Assembly: GCF_003332275.1 (NCBI RefSeq)
Contig: NZ_QOVA01000007.1
Location: forward strand, 1 to 64,000
Direction: 5' to 3'
Source of the DNA: Edaphovirga cremea
Lineage (GTDB): Bacteria; Pseudomonadota; Gammaproteobacteria; Enterobacterales; Enterobacteriaceae
DNA: 64,000 bases
In this document: piece after piece, positions 48,441-59,295 of the stretch
How the letters are laid out: the number at the start of each line of letters is the position of its first letter
Numbering within the stretch: position 1 is the stretch's first letter
Made by a program: the position numbers and the translations under genes
The notes under the pieces: model-generated
The model's database searches: none
Seen by the model: only the letters and a program-made list of their open reading frames with translations
Told to the model about the DNA's origin: nothing

Positions 48441-49106
48441 TTATTCCGGACGCTGCATTTTAGCTTTAAGCGCCGCCAATTGCGCACTGATCTCGTCATC
48501 CGCTTTCAGTTCGGCAAATTCCTGATGCAGGTTTTTCTTTTTACCGACGCTTACCGTTTCTGCTTCGGCTTCCATATGGTCGATACGGCGTTCAAATTGT
48601 TCAAAACGCGCCATCGCTTCATCAATTTTACCGCTATCCAATTGGCGGCGAACGTCACGCGAAGACGACGCGGCCTGATGACGCAAGGTCAATGCCTGCT
48701 GACGTGCGCGGGTCTCATGCAGCTTGCTTTCCAGCTCGGTGATTTCACCTTTCATGCGATCCAGCGTTTCATCAACGGTTCCCACTTCGCGTTTGAGTGT
48801 CGTAACCAAATCCAGCAGTTTCTGTTTTTCGATCAATGCGGCGCGGGCCAGATCCTCTTTATCTTTACGCAACGCCAGTTCTGCTTTTTCCTGCCACTCC
48901 GCTTGCTGTAACTCGCCGTTACCGATACGGCGAATCAGCTGTTTCTTTTCTGCCAACGCACGCGCAGACGTAGAGCGGACCTCCACCAGCGTATCTTCCA
49001 TTTCCTGAATCATCAGGCGTACGAGCTTTTGCGGATCCTCTGCTTTATCGAGCAGCGTATTGATGTTGGCGTTTACAATGTCGGCAAAGCGCGAAAAGAT
49101 ACCCAT
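48441..49106 (-). CDS. pspA: Phage shock protein A
   Basis: 221 residues (E. coli 222). N-terminal amphipathic helix [19 protein letters not shown] binds membranes; the rest is one long coiled coil with [16 protein letters not shown]. PspA inhibits PspF in the resting cell and, under proton-motive-force loss, assembles on the inner membrane as an ESCRT-III-like scaffold. Confidence 0.96.
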   Translation of the reverse strand: MGIFSRFADIVNANINTLLDKAEDPQKLVRLMIQEMEDTLVEVRSTSARALAEKKQLIRRIGNGELQQAEWQEKAELALRKDKEDLARAALIEKQKLLDLVTTLKREVGTVDETLDRMKGEITELESKLHETRARQQALTLRHQAASSSRDVRRQLDSGKIDEAMARFEQFERRIDHMEAEAETVSVGKKKNLHQEFAELKADDEISAQLAALKAKMQRPE

Positions 49107-49280
49107 AATAAAATTCCTCTTTGATGTTTACCCAAACCATCGCGGCAACATTACCGCTGATGCATACCCGGAGTAATGACTGCCGGGCTAATGTCGAACC
49201 GTCGTATGACTCATGACGTTTCGCGTAACTGAAAGAGTGGAGGCCAATAACCTCGGCGCTCGTTTCTCTGCATAGTCTCT

Positions 49281-49297
49281 TTCAAGAGTCGTGCCAA
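49281..49297 (-). promoter_or_regulatory. Sigma-54 promoter of pspA
   Basis: The minus strand reads TTGGCACGACTCTTGAA, with GG at -24 and TTGA at the -12 position (consensus TTGGCACG-N4-TTGCW, so one -12 base differs). It is 175 bp upstream of the pspA ATG and about 107 bp from pspF. PspF activator sites should lie at about 49320-49400, overlapping the pspF promoter. Confidence 0.8.
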
Positions 49298-49403
49298 CTT
49301 TTTTAAATAAATATCTTACTGAATAAATAGACTTTTTTATTTTTCACTCTGCTATGATTACATTAGTCCTGATTAATTTAACCAACTATTGGCGAATTTC
49401 ATC

Positions 49404-50420
49404 ATGAAAGAGATTGATAATTTACTGGGCGAGGCCAACTCTTTTGTCGAGGTTCTGGAACAGGTTTCGCGTCTGGCAAAACTCAATAAACCGGTGCTGG
49501 TCGTTGGGGAGCGCGGAACCGGGAAAGAGCTTATCGCCCACCGGTTGCACTATCTCTCCGAGCGTTGGCAAGGTCCGTTTATTTCCCTGAATTGTGCAGC
49601 ATTGAATGAAAGCCTGCTTGATTCTGAACTTTTCGGTCATGAGGCTGGGGCTTTTACCGGTGCCCAGCGCCGACACTTTGGCCGTTTTGAGCGTGCCGAT
49701 GGCGGAACGTTATTCCTGGATGAGTTGGCCACTGCGCCCATGCTGGTTCAGGAGAAGTTACTGCGGGTGATCGAATACGGTCATCTCGAGCGGGTTGGTG
49801 GCAGTCAGCCACTACAGGTGGATGTCCGGCTGGTGTGTGCAACCAATGACGATCTCCCTGCCCTGGCAGCGGCCGGTAAATTCCGCGCCGATCTGCTGGA
49901 TCGCCTGGCTTTCGACGTCGTACAACTGCCGCCGCTTCGCCAGCGACTGCAAGACATCATGCTGTTGGCCGAACACTTCGCCATTCAGATGTGCCGTGAA
50001 CTCTCTTTGCCACTGTTCCCGGGCTTTACCGAGCGGGCACGCGACACCTTGCTGGCCTATTCCTGGCCAGGAAATGTGCGTGAACTGAAGAATGTGGTTG
50101 AACGTTCGATGTACCGCCATGGCACCAGCGATGCCCCGCTGGATGCGATTGTGATCAATCCTTTCAATCCGACGACCGACATCGATGACACAATAGAAAG
50201 CAATGAAATGTCGAACACAGAGTTGATGCAAGGGGCACTGCCATCCTTGCCGTTGGACGTAAAAAGCTGGTTGCACAGACAAGAACGAATAATGATCCAG
50301 CGAGCGCTGGAGCAGGCACGATTCAATCAGCGCAAGGCTGCTGAACTATTGGGCCTGACGTATCATCAGCTGCGGGGAATGCTTAAGAAGCATGCCATGC
50401 ACATCAGCGAGGAAGAATAA
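49404..50420 (+). CDS. pspF: PspF, sigma-54-dependent activator of the psp operon
   Basis: 338 residues from ATG at 49404 (MKEIDNLLGEANSFVEVLEQ), giving an N-terminus like E. coli; a TTG five codons upstream is possible. AAA+ domain with Walker A GERGTGKE, the sigma-54-contacting GAFTGA loop, and Walker B GGTLFLDELA. The C-terminal Fis-type HTH is NQRKAAELLGLTYHQLRGML. It lacks a receiver domain; PspA is its inhibitor. It diverges from pspA and represses itself in E. coli by binding between the genes. Confidence 0.95.
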   Translation: MKEIDNLLGEANSFVEVLEQVSRLAKLNKPVLVVGERGTGKELIAHRLHYLSERWQGPFISLNCAALNESLLDSELFGHEAGAFTGAQRRHFGRFERADGGTLFLDELATAPMLVQEKLLRVIEYGHLERVGGSQPLQVDVRLVCATNDDLPALAAAGKFRADLLDRLAFDVVQLPPLRQRLQDIMLLAEHFAIQMCRELSLPLFPGFTERARDTLLAYSWPGNVRELKNVVERSMYRHGTSDAPLDAIVINPFNPTTDIDDTIESNEMSNTELMQGALPSLPLDVKSWLHRQERIMIQRALEQARFNQRKAAELLGLTYHQLRGMLKKHAMHISEEE

Positions 50421-50477
50421 GTCGGATTGAGAGGCCATCTCCACAGGGATTGCCCGCGCGAATTTCAGGCAAAAAAA

Positions 50478-50497
50478 AGCCAGCACCCGTGCTGGCT
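50478..50497 (+). terminator. Hairpin after pspF
   Basis: AGCCAGCAC pairs perfectly with GTGCTGGCT around a 2-base centre. The left flank is eight As, the right flank AAATAATAC, so it suits minus-strand transcripts better than pspF. Confidence 0.55.
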
Positions 50498-50857
50498 AAA
50501 TAATACTGGAAGCAATGTGAGCAATGTCGTATCCGCAGCAGACCCGTCGTATAAACCGTCCCTGCAGCGGATGGCAGGATGATAATGGTTCTCAGTATCA
50601 GTTGTAAAGTGGTTTGTTGAGAATTTTTATCATCCCCATACTAAAGTTATGCGTATAAAGAGTAAGCAATACATTCTCTTTACTGAATGATCCCCCGGTG
50701 AATTCTCTTCTGGGGCAGATTTTTAGCCTGAATTTGCCCATAACCCCGACTTTTTGCCGAATCGTTCGCCAGCCAATGATCAGAATGCTGCAACCGATTG
50801 GGGTGATCGCCAGAGTGCGATACACTAAGGTATTGCTTACTTAACTTTGAAGCGTTT
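50498..50857. other. Region between pspF and sapA
   Basis: 360 bp without a convincing gene. A 75-codon minus-strand frame (50598-50825) has no recognisable family or ribosome-binding site. The last 100 bp should hold the sap promoter; no operator was recognised. Confidence 0.4.
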
Positions 50858-52504
50858 ATGCGTGGTCTAACTCTTTGGATGCTGTCGCTGGGTTGCCTGG
50901 CAACATCAGCGTTTGCTGCCCCGGCACCGGTAACAGCAACAACGTCACCTGATATTCGTCAGAGTGGATTCGTTTACTGCGTGAGCGGTGTCCTGAACAC
51001 CTTTAATCCGCAGATGGCGAGCAGCGGCCTGACGGTTGACACGCTGGCCGCACAGCTTTTTGACCGCCTGCTGGATGTTGATCCCTACACCTATCGTTTG
51101 ATGCCTGAACTGGCGCAAAGCTGGGAAGTGTTGGATAACGGCGCAACCTATCGCTTCCACCTGCGTAGGGATGTGCCGTTCCAGACGACGCGCTGGTTTA
51201 CGCCTACACGAAATATGAATGCAGATGACGTCGTGTTCAGTTTCGAACGCGTATTCAATCAGCTCCACCCTTTCCACGCCGTCAACGGTGGCGAGTATCC
51301 CTATTTTGAAAGCCTGCAATTCGCCGATTCGGTTCTTAGCGTTAAAAAGCTCGACAACTACACCGTCGAGTTTCGACTCAGCAGCCCGGACGCCTCCTTT
51401 CTCTGGCATCTGGCCACCCACTACGCACCGATTCTCTCTGCGGAGTATGCCGAACGTCTGACTCTCGCCGATCGTAAAGAGCGGATTGATCGTGAGCCGA
51501 TCGGAACCGGTCCGTTCATGTTGGATGAGTACCGCACGGGTCAATATATCCGCCTGGCACGCAATGGTAACTATTGGAAAGGTGTGCCGCGCATGCCGCA
51601 GGTGGTGATAGATCTTGGCGCGGGTGGCACGGGCCGCCTGTCAAAACTGCTGACCGGGGAGTGTGATGTGCTGGCTTACCCGGCTGCCAGCCAACTGTCG
51701 ATACTCCGCGACGACCCGCGTTTGCGCCTCACGCTGCGACCAGGGATGAACGTTGCCTATCTGGCTTTCAACACCCGCAAACCGCCGCTGGATAATGTCA
51801 GGGTACGACAGGCCATTGCGCTGGCGATCAACAACCAGCGCCTGATGCAGTCAATTTATTACGGCACGGCAGAAACGGCGGCGTCGATTTTGCCCCGCGC
51901 CTCCTGGGCTTACGATAATAATGCGCAGGTGACGGAATACAATCCGCAAAAAGCGCGGGAAACCCTCAAAGAACTGGGTATCGAGAATCTGCATTTTCAA
52001 CTGATGGTGCCGACGGCCTCACAGTCATTTAACCCCAGCCCGCTGAAAACCGCCGAATTGATTCAGGCTGATTTGGCACAGGTCGGTATTCAGGTGACCA
52101 TTGTGCCTGTCGAGGGACGTTTTCAGGAGGCACGTCTGATGGAAATGAACCACGATCTGACTCTGACGGGTTGGGCAACGGACAGTAACGATCCAGACAG
52201 TTTCTTCCGACCGCTGCTGAGCTGTGCAGCAATCCGCTCACAAACCAACTATGCTCATTGGTGTAATCAGCCCTTTGACGATTTATTGCATCAGGCTTTG
52301 CTCTCCCAGCAACTGGCGCAGCGAATTGACGTCTATCAGCAGGCACAGAAAATCCTCGAACAACAACTGCCCGTCTTACCCCTGGCGTCGTCCCTGCGTC
52401 TGCAAGCCTACCGTTACGATATCAAGGGCCTGGTGCTCAGTCCGTTTGGCAACGCCTCGTTTGCCGGCGTCTACCGGGAAAGCGATCAAGGAGCAAAACC
52501 ATGA
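50858..52504 (+). CDS. sapA: SapA, periplasmic binding protein of the Sap ABC system
   Basis: 548 residues (E. coli 547). Signal peptide with cleavage after SAFA near residue 20. SBP_bac_5 fold with [20 protein letters not shown] and [17 protein letters not shown]. The Sap system protects several pathogens and plant pathogens from antimicrobial peptides, and exports putrescine in E. coli (SapBCDF). It overlaps sapB by 4 bp (ATGA). Confidence 0.96.
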   Translation: MRGLTLWMLSLGCLATSAFAAPAPVTATTSPDIRQSGFVYCVSGVLNTFNPQMASSGLTVDTLAAQLFDRLLDVDPYTYRLMPELAQSWEVLDNGATYRFHLRRDVPFQTTRWFTPTRNMNADDVVFSFERVFNQLHPFHAVNGGEYPYFESLQFADSVLSVKKLDNYTVEFRLSSPDASFLWHLATHYAPILSAEYAERLTLADRKERIDREPIGTGPFMLDEYRTGQYIRLARNGNYWKGVPRMPQVVIDLGAGGTGRLSKLLTGECDVLAYPAASQLSILRDDPRLRLTLRPGMNVAYLAFNTRKPPLDNVRVRQAIALAINNQRLMQSIYYGTAETAASILPRASWAYDNNAQVTEYNPQKARETLKELGIENLHFQLMVPTASQSFNPSPLKTAELIQADLAQVGIQVTIVPVEGRFQEARLMEMNHDLTLTGWATDSNDPDSFFRPLLSCAAIRSQTNYAHWCNQPFDDLLHQALLSQQLAQRIDVYQQAQKILEQQLPVLPLASSLRLQAYRYDIKGLVLSPFGNASFAGVYRESDQGAKP

Positions 52505-53466
52505 TCATTTATATCCTGCGGCGATTGCTCCTGCTGCTGATTACCTTGATGATGCTCACGCTGGTGGGATTCAGCCTGAATTACTACACCCCGCATGCGC
52601 CACTTGAGGGGGCTGCCGTTCTGGATGCATACCGGTTCTATTTTCGCAGCCTGCTGCAGTGGGATTTTGGCGTTTCCAGCATTAACGGCCAGTTGATCAG
52701 TGAACAACTGAAAGAGGTGTTCCCGGCCACGATGGAGCTTTGCGTTCTCGCGTTTGGACTGGCGCTGGTAATAGGTATTCCACTGGGGATTATCGCGGGA
52801 GTGATGCGCAATAAATGGCCAGATACGCTGATCAGTGCGCTGGCGCTGCTCGGTTTTTCCATCCCCGTATTCTGGTTGGCGCTGCTGCTGATACTGTTCT
52901 TTTCCCTGCATCTCGGCTGGTTGCCGGTGTCGGGCCGGCTGGATCTGCTTTACCAATTGAAAACGGTCACCGGACTGACGCTGGTGGACGCCTGGCTTTC
53001 TGACTCACCGTATCGTGAGGAAATGATCATCAGCGCGCTGCGGCATATGGTGTTACCGATCGCCGCGCTGGCTGTCGCCCCCACCACTGAAGTTGTTCGT
53101 CTGATGCGTATCAGCACGGATGATGTTTTCGGCAAGAATTATATAAAAGCGGCCGCCACGCGCGGGTTATCACGAGTGACCATTATCCGCCGCCACGTTT
53201 TGCACAACGCGTTGCCACCGATCATCCCCAAATTGGGGCTACAGTTCTCAACCATGCTGACGCTGGCCATGATCACTGAAGTGGTCTTCAGTTGGCCGGG
53301 GTTGGGGAGATGGATCATCAACGCCATTCGCCAGCAAGACTATGCCGCCATTTCCGCCGGTGTCATGGTCGTTGGCACGCTGGTGATTGTGGTGAACGTT
53401 CTGTCCGACATATTGGGTGCCATAGCCAACCCGCTAAAACATAAGGAATGGTATGCCCTTAGATAA
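52501..53466 (+). CDS. sapB: SapB, ABC permease
   Basis: 321 residues. Opens [20 protein letters not shown] like E. coli SapB; BPD_transp_1 domain with EAA-type loop [20 protein letters not shown]. About six helices. It overlaps sapC by 14 bp. Confidence 0.96.
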   Translation: MIIYILRRLLLLLITLMMLTLVGFSLNYYTPHAPLEGAAVLDAYRFYFRSLLQWDFGVSSINGQLISEQLKEVFPATMELCVLAFGLALVIGIPLGIIAGVMRNKWPDTLISALALLGFSIPVFWLALLLILFFSLHLGWLPVSGRLDLLYQLKTVTGLTLVDAWLSDSPYREEMIISALRHMVLPIAALAVAPTTEVVRLMRISTDDVFGKNYIKAAATRGLSRVTIIRRHVLHNALPPIIPKLGLQFSTMLTLAMITEVVFSWPGLGRWIINAIRQQDYAAISAGVMVVGTLVIVVNVLSDILGAIANPLKHKEWYALR

Positions 53467-54343
53467 CATTTACCAGGAACAGCGCATACCCAATCCGCTG
53501 CGTGATATCTGGCGAATCTTCTACCGCGATGCATTGGCGATGATTGGCTTTTACGGCATGCTGGTGCTGATTTTCCTGTGTCTTTTCGGCCACTATGTCG
53601 CGCCTTATGCCCTTGATCAGCAGTTCCTCGGTTATCAGCTACTGCCGCCGTCCTGGTCGCGCTACGGCAATGTCTCTTTCTTCCTCGGTACCGACGACCT
53701 TGGCCGCGATATTCTTAGCCGATTACTGTCGGGAACTGCGCCAACTGTTGGTTCTGCGATCATCATTACCTTCGCCGCTGCGCTTTTTGGTACGATTTTG
53801 GGGGTGTTTGCCGGTATTACGCGGGGTCTGCGCTCCGCCATCCTCAATCATATCCTCGACACCCTGCTTTCGATCCCGTCGTTATTACTGGCTATTGTGG
53901 TCGTGGCCTTCATCGGGCCGAAACTGGAACATGCTATGCTTGCTGTATGGCTGGCGCTTTTGCCGCGGGTGGTACGTACCGTATACAGCGCAGTCCATGA
54001 TGAGCTGGATAAAGAATATGTGGTGGCCGCGCGACTTGATGGCGCGTCGACCCACGATATTCTCTGGAACGCCATCCTGCCCAATATTGCCGCCGTCATG
54101 GTCACGGAGTTCACCCGTGCACTCTCCATGGCCGTGCTGGATATTGCGGCGCTGGGCTTTCTCGATCTGGGTGCGCAACTCCCCTCGCCAGAATGGGGGG
54201 CGATGCTGGGCGATTCGCTGGAACTGGTGTATGTTGCGCCCTGGACCGTCATGCTGCCCGGCGGGGCGATATTGGTAAGTGTGTTGGTGATAAATCTTCT
54301 CGGTGATGGTATGCGACGCGCGATCAATGCGGGTATAAAATGA
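53453..54343 (+). CDS. sapC: SapC, ABC permease
   Basis: 296 residues, same length as E. coli. First helix [20 protein letters not shown], then the permease domain with loop [16 protein letters not shown]. It pairs with SapB. sapD starts 31 bp downstream. Confidence 0.96.
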   Translation: MPLDNIYQEQRIPNPLRDIWRIFYRDALAMIGFYGMLVLIFLCLFGHYVAPYALDQQFLGYQLLPPSWSRYGNVSFFLGTDDLGRDILSRLLSGTAPTVGSAIIITFAAALFGTILGVFAGITRGLRSAILNHILDTLLSIPSLLLAIVVVAFIGPKLEHAMLAVWLALLPRVVRTVYSAVHDELDKEYVVAARLDGASTHDILWNAILPNIAAVMVTEFTRALSMAVLDIAALGFLDLGAQLPSPEWGAMLGDSLELVYVAPWTVMLPGGAILVSVLVINLLGDGMRRAINAGIK

Positions 54344-54374
54344 TGCTGTGGTTGACGACTACGGGAGCTGAATA

Positions 54375-55367
54375 ATGCCATTATTGGATATTCGTAACCT
54401 GACGATTGAGTTCATGACCCCCGACGGCCCGGTGAAAGCGGTGGATCGGGTGAGCATGACGTTGACCGAAGGCGAAGTACGCGGTTTGGTCGGCGAATCC
54501 GGCTCAGGTAAGAGTTTGATCGCCAAAGCGATCTGTGGTGTAACCAAAGATAACTGGCGGGTCACCGCCGATCGCTTCCGCTTTGATGATATCGACCTAT
54601 TGAAACTGACCCCGCGCCAACGGCGTAAAGTGGTCGGGCACAACGTGTCGATGATCTTCCAGGAGCCGCAATCCTGCCTCGATCCCTCTGAAAGTATTGG
54701 CCGACAATTGATGCAGGCCATTCCCGGCTGGACCTATAAAGGCCGCTGGTGGCAGAGATTCCACTGGCGCAAACGCCGCGCCATCGAACTGCTGCACCGG
54801 GTGGGCATCAAAGATCACAAAGATATTATGGGCAGTTACCCTTATGAGTTGACTGAGGGGGAATGCCAGAAAGTCATGATTGCCATTGCGCTGGCGAACC
54901 AGCCGCGCTTATTGATCGCCGATGAGCCCACCAATGCGATGGAACCGACCACGCAGGCGCAGATATTCCGACTACTGGCCCGGCTGAATCAGAATAACAA
55001 CACTACCATTTTGTTAATCAGCCATGACCTGCAAATGATGAGCAAGTGGGCCAATCGCGTAAACGTGTTGTATTGCGGACAAACCGTGGAGACAGCCGTA
55101 TGTGAAGAGTTGCTTGTCGCACCGCATCATCCGTATACGCAGGCGCTGATCCGCTCCATGCCAGACTTTGGCCGCGCCCTGCCACATAAAAGCCGGTTGA
55201 ATACCCTGCCTGGCGCGATCCCGTCACTGGAACATCTGCCGATCGGTTGTCGTCTCGGGCCACGCTGCCCCTACGCGCAGAAAAAATGCATTGAAACACC
55301 CAGACTGCGTACGGTTAAAGCGCATGCCTTTGCCTGTCACTTCCCACTGAATATGGAGGATCAATGA
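54375..55367 (+). CDS. sapD: SapD, ABC ATPase
   Basis: 330 residues. Walker [10 protein letters not shown], Walker [12 protein letters not shown], and the SapD-specific variant signature LTEGECQK instead of LSGGQ, which also occurs in E. coli SapD. C-terminal Cys-rich end [14 protein letters not shown]. In E. coli SapD also confers ATP effects on Trk K+ uptake. It overlaps sapF by 4 bp. Confidence 0.96.
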   Translation: MPLLDIRNLTIEFMTPDGPVKAVDRVSMTLTEGEVRGLVGESGSGKSLIAKAICGVTKDNWRVTADRFRFDDIDLLKLTPRQRRKVVGHNVSMIFQEPQSCLDPSESIGRQLMQAIPGWTYKGRWWQRFHWRKRRAIELLHRVGIKDHKDIMGSYPYELTEGECQKVMIAIALANQPRLLIADEPTNAMEPTTQAQIFRLLARLNQNNNTTILLISHDLQMMSKWANRVNVLYCGQTVETAVCEELLVAPHHPYTQALIRSMPDFGRALPHKSRLNTLPGAIPSLEHLPIGCRLGPRCPYAQKKCIETPRLRTVKAHAFACHFPLNMEDQ

Positions 55368-56182
55368 TCGGTGAAACCCTGCTGGAAGTGCGCAATCTGA
55401 CCAAAACCTTCCGTTACCGCACAGGTCTGTTTCGCAAAATGCATGTCGAGGCCGTAAAGCCCATTAGTTTTACGCTGCGTGAAAAACAGACGCTGGCGAT
55501 TATTGGTGAGAACGGCTCCGGGAAATCAACGCTGGCGAAAATGCTCTCGGGAATGATCGAACCCACCGCTGGCGAAATGCTGATTGACGATCATCTGCTT
55601 GAGTTTGGGGATTATCGCTACCGTAGTCAGCGCATTCGCATAATTTTTCAGGATCCGAGTACCTCCCTCAATCCCCGCCAACGTATCGGTTTGCTGCTGG
55701 ATGCGCCTTTGCGCCTCAATACTGAACTTGAACCGCACGCCCGGCTGGAGCGCATCAATCAGACGCTGCGGCAGGTCGGTTTGCTGCCAGATCATGCCAA
55801 TTACTATCCCCATATGCTGGCCTCCGGCCAGATTCAACGCATCGCCCTGGCACGCGCGTTAATCCTGCAACCCAAAGTGATCATTGCCGATGAGGCGCTG
55901 GCGGCGCTGGATATGTCCATGCGCTCGCAGATCATCAATCTGATGCTGGAATTGCAGGAAAAACAGGGTATCTCCTACATCTATGTCACCCAACACCTGG
56001 GGATGATGAAACATATCAGCGATCAGGTGATGGTGATGCACGAAGGAGAAGTCGTTGAGCGAGGCAGTACCGCCGAGGTTCTGGCGGCACCCTTGCACGA
56101 TCTGACCAAGCGACTGATTGCCAGCCATTTTGGTGAAGCCCTGACTGCCGATGCCTGGCGGCGCGATGGCGGAAGATACTGA
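55364..56182 (+). CDS. sapF: SapF, ABC ATPase
   Basis: 272 residues (E. coli 268). Walker [10 protein letters not shown], signature region [15 protein letters not shown] and Walker [13 protein letters not shown] with Ala instead of Pro after Glu, as usual for SapF. It is the last gene of sapABCDF; fabI follows 127 bp later. Confidence 0.96.
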   Translation: MIGETLLEVRNLTKTFRYRTGLFRKMHVEAVKPISFTLREKQTLAIIGENGSGKSTLAKMLSGMIEPTAGEMLIDDHLLEFGDYRYRSQRIRIIFQDPSTSLNPRQRIGLLLDAPLRLNTELEPHARLERINQTLRQVGLLPDHANYYPHMLASGQIQRIALARALILQPKVIIADEALAALDMSMRSQIINLMLELQEKQGISYIYVTQHLGMMKHISDQVMVMHEGEVVERGSTAEVLAAPLHDLTKRLIASHFGEALTADAWRRDGGRY

Positions 56183-56309
56183 GACTCCCTATTCTCTCCG
56201 GGCATGCTAGAATCGCCCGGATTATTAACGCAGGGCGCGTTGGGCGTGGATTTTTTACCCGTCTCGACATCGGCGTCCTGATGCAACAATGACTACAAGG
56301 ATTATTGCT

Positions 56310-57116
56310 ATGGGTTTTCTTACCGGCAAACGCATTCTGATTACGGGTGTCGCCAGCAAGCTTTCTATCGCTTTTGGCATCGCGACAGCTATGCATCGTG
56401 AAGGGGCTGAACTGGCTTTCACCTACCAAAATGACAAACTGAAATCTCGCGTTGAAGAGTTTGCCAAAAACCTGGGTTCCAGTATCGTCCTGCCTTGCGA
56501 TGTGGCTGAAGATGCCAGTATCGATGCACTTTTTGTTGAGCTGGCAAAAAGCTGGCCAACGTTTGACGGTTTCGTTCACGCCATTGCCTATGCGCCTGGT
56601 GCCGAACTGGACGGTGATTACGTCAATGCGGTTACCCGCGAAGGCTTCGCCATTGCCCATGACATCAGTTCCTACAGCTTTGTTGCGATGGCAAAAGCCT
56701 GCCGCTCAATGCTGAATCCGAAATCAGGTCTGGTTACACTGAGCTATCTGGGTGCTGAGCGGGCGATCCCTAACTACAATGTGATGGGTCTGGCGAAAGC
56801 ATCCCTGGAAGCCAACGTCCGTTATATGGCAAATGCCATGGGCCGTGACGGCGTGCGCGTCAATGCCATCTCTGCGGGGCCAATCCGCACTCTTGCAGCC
56901 TCAGGCATCAAAGACTTCAGAAAAATGCTGGCGCATTGTGAAGCAGTCACACCGCTGCGCCGTACCGTAAACATTGAGGATGTGGGCAATTCTGCCGCGT
57001 TCCTCTGTTCCGATCTGGCCGCAGGCGTTACCGGCGAAGTTCTGCACGTGGATGGCGGTTTCAGTATCGCGGCCATGAATGAACTGGAGCTGGATACCAA
57101 AGCAAAAAGCGAGTAA
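56310..57116 (+). CDS. fabI: Enoyl-[acyl-carrier-protein] reductase (NADH) FabI
   Basis: 268 residues from ATG at 56310 ([20 protein letters not shown]), seven codons inside a longer frame, chosen to match E. coli; AAGGA lies 9-13 nt upstream. NADH-binding [13 protein letters not shown] and the catalytic Tyr-x6-Lys in [12 protein letters not shown] are intact. It reduces trans-2-enoyl-ACP in fatty-acid elongation and is the target of triclosan. The C-terminal tail ([12 protein letters not shown]) is a few residues longer than in E. coli. Confidence 0.96.
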   Translation: MGFLTGKRILITGVASKLSIAFGIATAMHREGAELAFTYQNDKLKSRVEEFAKNLGSSIVLPCDVAEDASIDALFVELAKSWPTFDGFVHAIAYAPGAELDGDYVNAVTREGFAIAHDISSYSFVAMAKACRSMLNPKSGLVTLSYLGAERAIPNYNVMGLAKASLEANVRYMANAMGRDGVRVNAISAGPIRTLAASGIKDFRKMLAHCEAVTPLRRTVNIEDVGNSAAFLCSDLAAGVTGEVLHVDGGFSIAAMNELELDTKAKSE

Positions 57117-57138
57117 TCCCCTCTCGTCGGCAAATTGA

Positions 57139-57174
57139 AAAGTCCGGCTCCGCAAGGGGTCGGATTTTTTTATG
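57139..57174 (+). terminator. fabI terminator
   Basis: AAGTCCGGCTCC pairs imperfectly with GGGGTCGGATT around GCAA, followed by seven Ts, 22 bp after the stop. Confidence 0.8.
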
Positions 57175-57370
57175 TACGCGATTTTATGTGTAAGTCCGGA
57201 GATGCGCGGTATCTGTGAGAAAAGCGCCATTTTTTACCAAGGCTTATGCTTTCTTTAGCTAAACAAATCACATAATTGATTAATAAGGATTTTTATACTT
57301 TTTTGCTATGGATTATGGCGTAAGAGTATTTTGTCTGAGGTTCGCTTTCGGGGAGTATGTACTCTAAATA

Positions 57371-57480
57371 ATTCGAGTTGCAGGAAGGCGGCAAGTTCGT
57401 GAATCCCAGGAGCATAGATAACTATGTGACTGGGATGAGCGAACGAAGCCAACGTACCTGCAACTTGAAGTATGACGAGT
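57371..57480. repeat. ~105-bp palindromic repeat element
   Basis: AGTTGCAGG (57376-57384) pairs with CCTGCAACT (57457-57465). Inside are CCCAG/CTGGG and the central CATAG-ATAA-CTATG, so the whole folds into one long interrupted hairpin. The sequence resembles an intergenic palindromic repeat I recall as abundant in Serratia, Dickeya, Pectobacterium and Yersinia genomes. It ends 36 bp before the next gene. Confidence 0.75.
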
Positions 57481-57515
57481 ATGCAGAATTTGCCCTACCG
57501 CAAAAGGAACCCTTT

Positions 57516-58718
57516 ATGGAGCAACGTCGCCGCACCCAAACAGCTGGCTGGTATCATAAAACCCAGCGCAGCCTGCACGGTGGCCTCCCCCTCGATCCCC
57601 ACGCAGACACCCATCGCGATCGCTTTCTGCTGGGTATTGATGCCTACGCCAATGCCTCATTACGCCGCGTCCTTGAAGGACGCAAAGACGTATTTGACGT
57701 GTCATTGGCGGCTTACAGAGTTTTCTTTCCTGAATCAGTGAAGGTTTCGCGAGAAGTCACGCTGTCGCTTTATGACCGTTTGAGTACGGCGCTGACGGTG
57801 GCGCAGGTGACGGGCGTCCAAACGCTTTGTAGCCATTACGCTGCCCGCCTCACCCCGCTGCCCAGCCCAGATGCCTCCCGCCAAAGCAATACCCGCCTTA
57901 CCCAGATTACCCAATACGCCCGACAGCTTGCCAGCCAACCGACGCTCATCACCCGGCATGGCTTGCAACAATTATTGGAGGTCGGATTAAGTGTGGCGGA
58001 TATCGTCACCTTCACGCAAATCATTGGTTTTGTCAGTTATCAGGCCAGGGTCATTACCGGTATTTCAGCCCTGGCGGGTCGCCCTGTCGCTGTCATTCCT
58101 GCTTTCCCCGCCGTTGATGATGCACCGGCAGAGAATTTCCCGCCCCCGTCGTCGGCTTGGGTTTCACACTTGCCGCCGGTGCAAATGACCGAGGCGACGC
58201 CCTTGCAACTGGACATCCTGGATCAGAGCCACCCCGATGCACGTTTGCTGCCGTACTATTTGCTGCTGGCGCACGACGCTGCTGCACTTCGCGAGCAATC
58301 TGGCATCGTGAACGGCATTCTCTATGCCGAGGCAGGACTGAAAGACAGCCAGAGAGAGTTGGCTGCGCTGGTGGTATCAAGGATCAATGGCTGCGGTGAA
58401 AGTGCGAATACCCATGCCGAGGATTTCCTGCAACTTACGGCCGATCGGCTTACCGTCAATCGCCTGTGGCTTGGGGTACCAGACGCAATGGCGGTTGATA
58501 ACACGGACAATCAGCAACAACAGCGATTGATTATCCGCCTCGTGGCTACTTTGACGCGTTCACCGGAAAGGTTCGGTCCGCAAGATCTGCAACCGTTATT
58601 GGCAGAGGGATTCAGCATCGCTGAGATATTGGATGTCATTTTAGCCACGGCATTAACCGGCTGGACCAATCGCCTGATGCAAACTCTCGGATCCACCGAT
58701 ACGCCGACTCTGCAATAA
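57516..58718 (+). CDS. Two-domain carboxymuconolactone-decarboxylase/peroxidase-related protein
   Basis: 400 residues from ATG at 57516 (MEQRRRTQTAGWYHK); the frame extends upstream through the palindromic repeat but that part is not protein-like. The N-terminal half (about 30-190) and C-terminal half (about 235-395) each resemble an AhpD/CMD helical unit of the paired Avi_7169/Avi_7170 type, here fused. In the C-terminal half the redox motif reads NGCGESANTHAEDF: Cys293 and His300 are present but the second Cys (position 296) is Ser. The N-terminal half has only one Cys (Cys105, TLCSHYAARL). A thiol peroxidase-type activity is therefore doubtful. It stands alone between fabI and dtpA. Confidence 0.7.
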   Translation: MEQRRRTQTAGWYHKTQRSLHGGLPLDPHADTHRDRFLLGIDAYANASLRRVLEGRKDVFDVSLAAYRVFFPESVKVSREVTLSLYDRLSTALTVAQVTGVQTLCSHYAARLTPLPSPDASRQSNTRLTQITQYARQLASQPTLITRHGLQQLLEVGLSVADIVTFTQIIGFVSYQARVITGISALAGRPVAVIPAFPAVDDAPAENFPPPSSAWVSHLPPVQMTEATPLQLDILDQSHPDARLLPYYLLLAHDAAALREQSGIVNGILYAEAGLKDSQRELAALVVSRINGCGESANTHAEDFLQLTADRLTVNRLWLGVPDAMAVDNTDNQQQQRLIIRLVATLTRSPERFGPQDLQPLLAEGFSIAEILDVILATALTGWTNRLMQTLGSTDTPTLQ

Positions 58719-59295
58719 CACTTTTACCCTCCTGAGCGCGAGTGAGAGCGTCCATTTCTGGCCTCTCACCCGCCGATTTATCTCGGAATTTTCTCGACAA
58801 ATCTCTTTTTCAAATCCAAAACATCTTTTCAATCGAAAATTTAGTCTAATAATGCAGGGCAGATCACACTTGGCTGTGAATCGACTCAATAGTGCACGGC
58901 AAATGAGATGTCAGAATTTCGAATGTCATGGAAAAATTGATTTATGCATGACAATGAGTGGCATGCGGCGCACCAGACAATCACATGAACTGATTTTTCC
59001 ATAAGTGACAGAATATATAACCATTTGAAAATTGAATACTATCTAACCAACACAATAGTTTGAATAATTGATTAAACATAAGCGTTAATTCTGCATAACA
59101 TTTGAAGAACGGTTTTATCGGGACGTCCGAGATATATGTAACCGAATATGACAAATCTCTTGCCTCGTTGACAAAGATAGTGAACATTACCTGCCGTCAT
59201 TCCTTCCTATAACAATGCAAAGGGTGCTTATTTCGCAGCACCAACTTTTGCTTTCCCAGACATTTTCTGGCGAGAAGTCTTACACAGAGGTCCCA
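58719..59295 (+). other. Region upstream of dtpA
   Basis: 577 bp without a gene. A perfect 7-bp hairpin GTGAGAG/CTCTCAC (58742-58769) follows the previous gene. The remainder is AT-rich and should carry the dtpA promoter and leader; no known box was recognised. Confidence 0.4.

Noticed and set aside
50598-50825. 75-codon minus-strand frame between pspF and sapA
   Set aside because: No recognisable family, no ribosome-binding site, atypical composition for a conserved gene; probably chance.
54846-54870. SapD signature LTEGECQK as an inactivating change
   Set aside because: The same variant occurs in E. coli SapD as I recall it, so it is normal for the family.
57378-57515. N-terminal extension of the CMD-type protein through the palindromic repeat
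   Set aside because: The extension translates repeat DNA, and the ATG at 57516 begins the conserved part.
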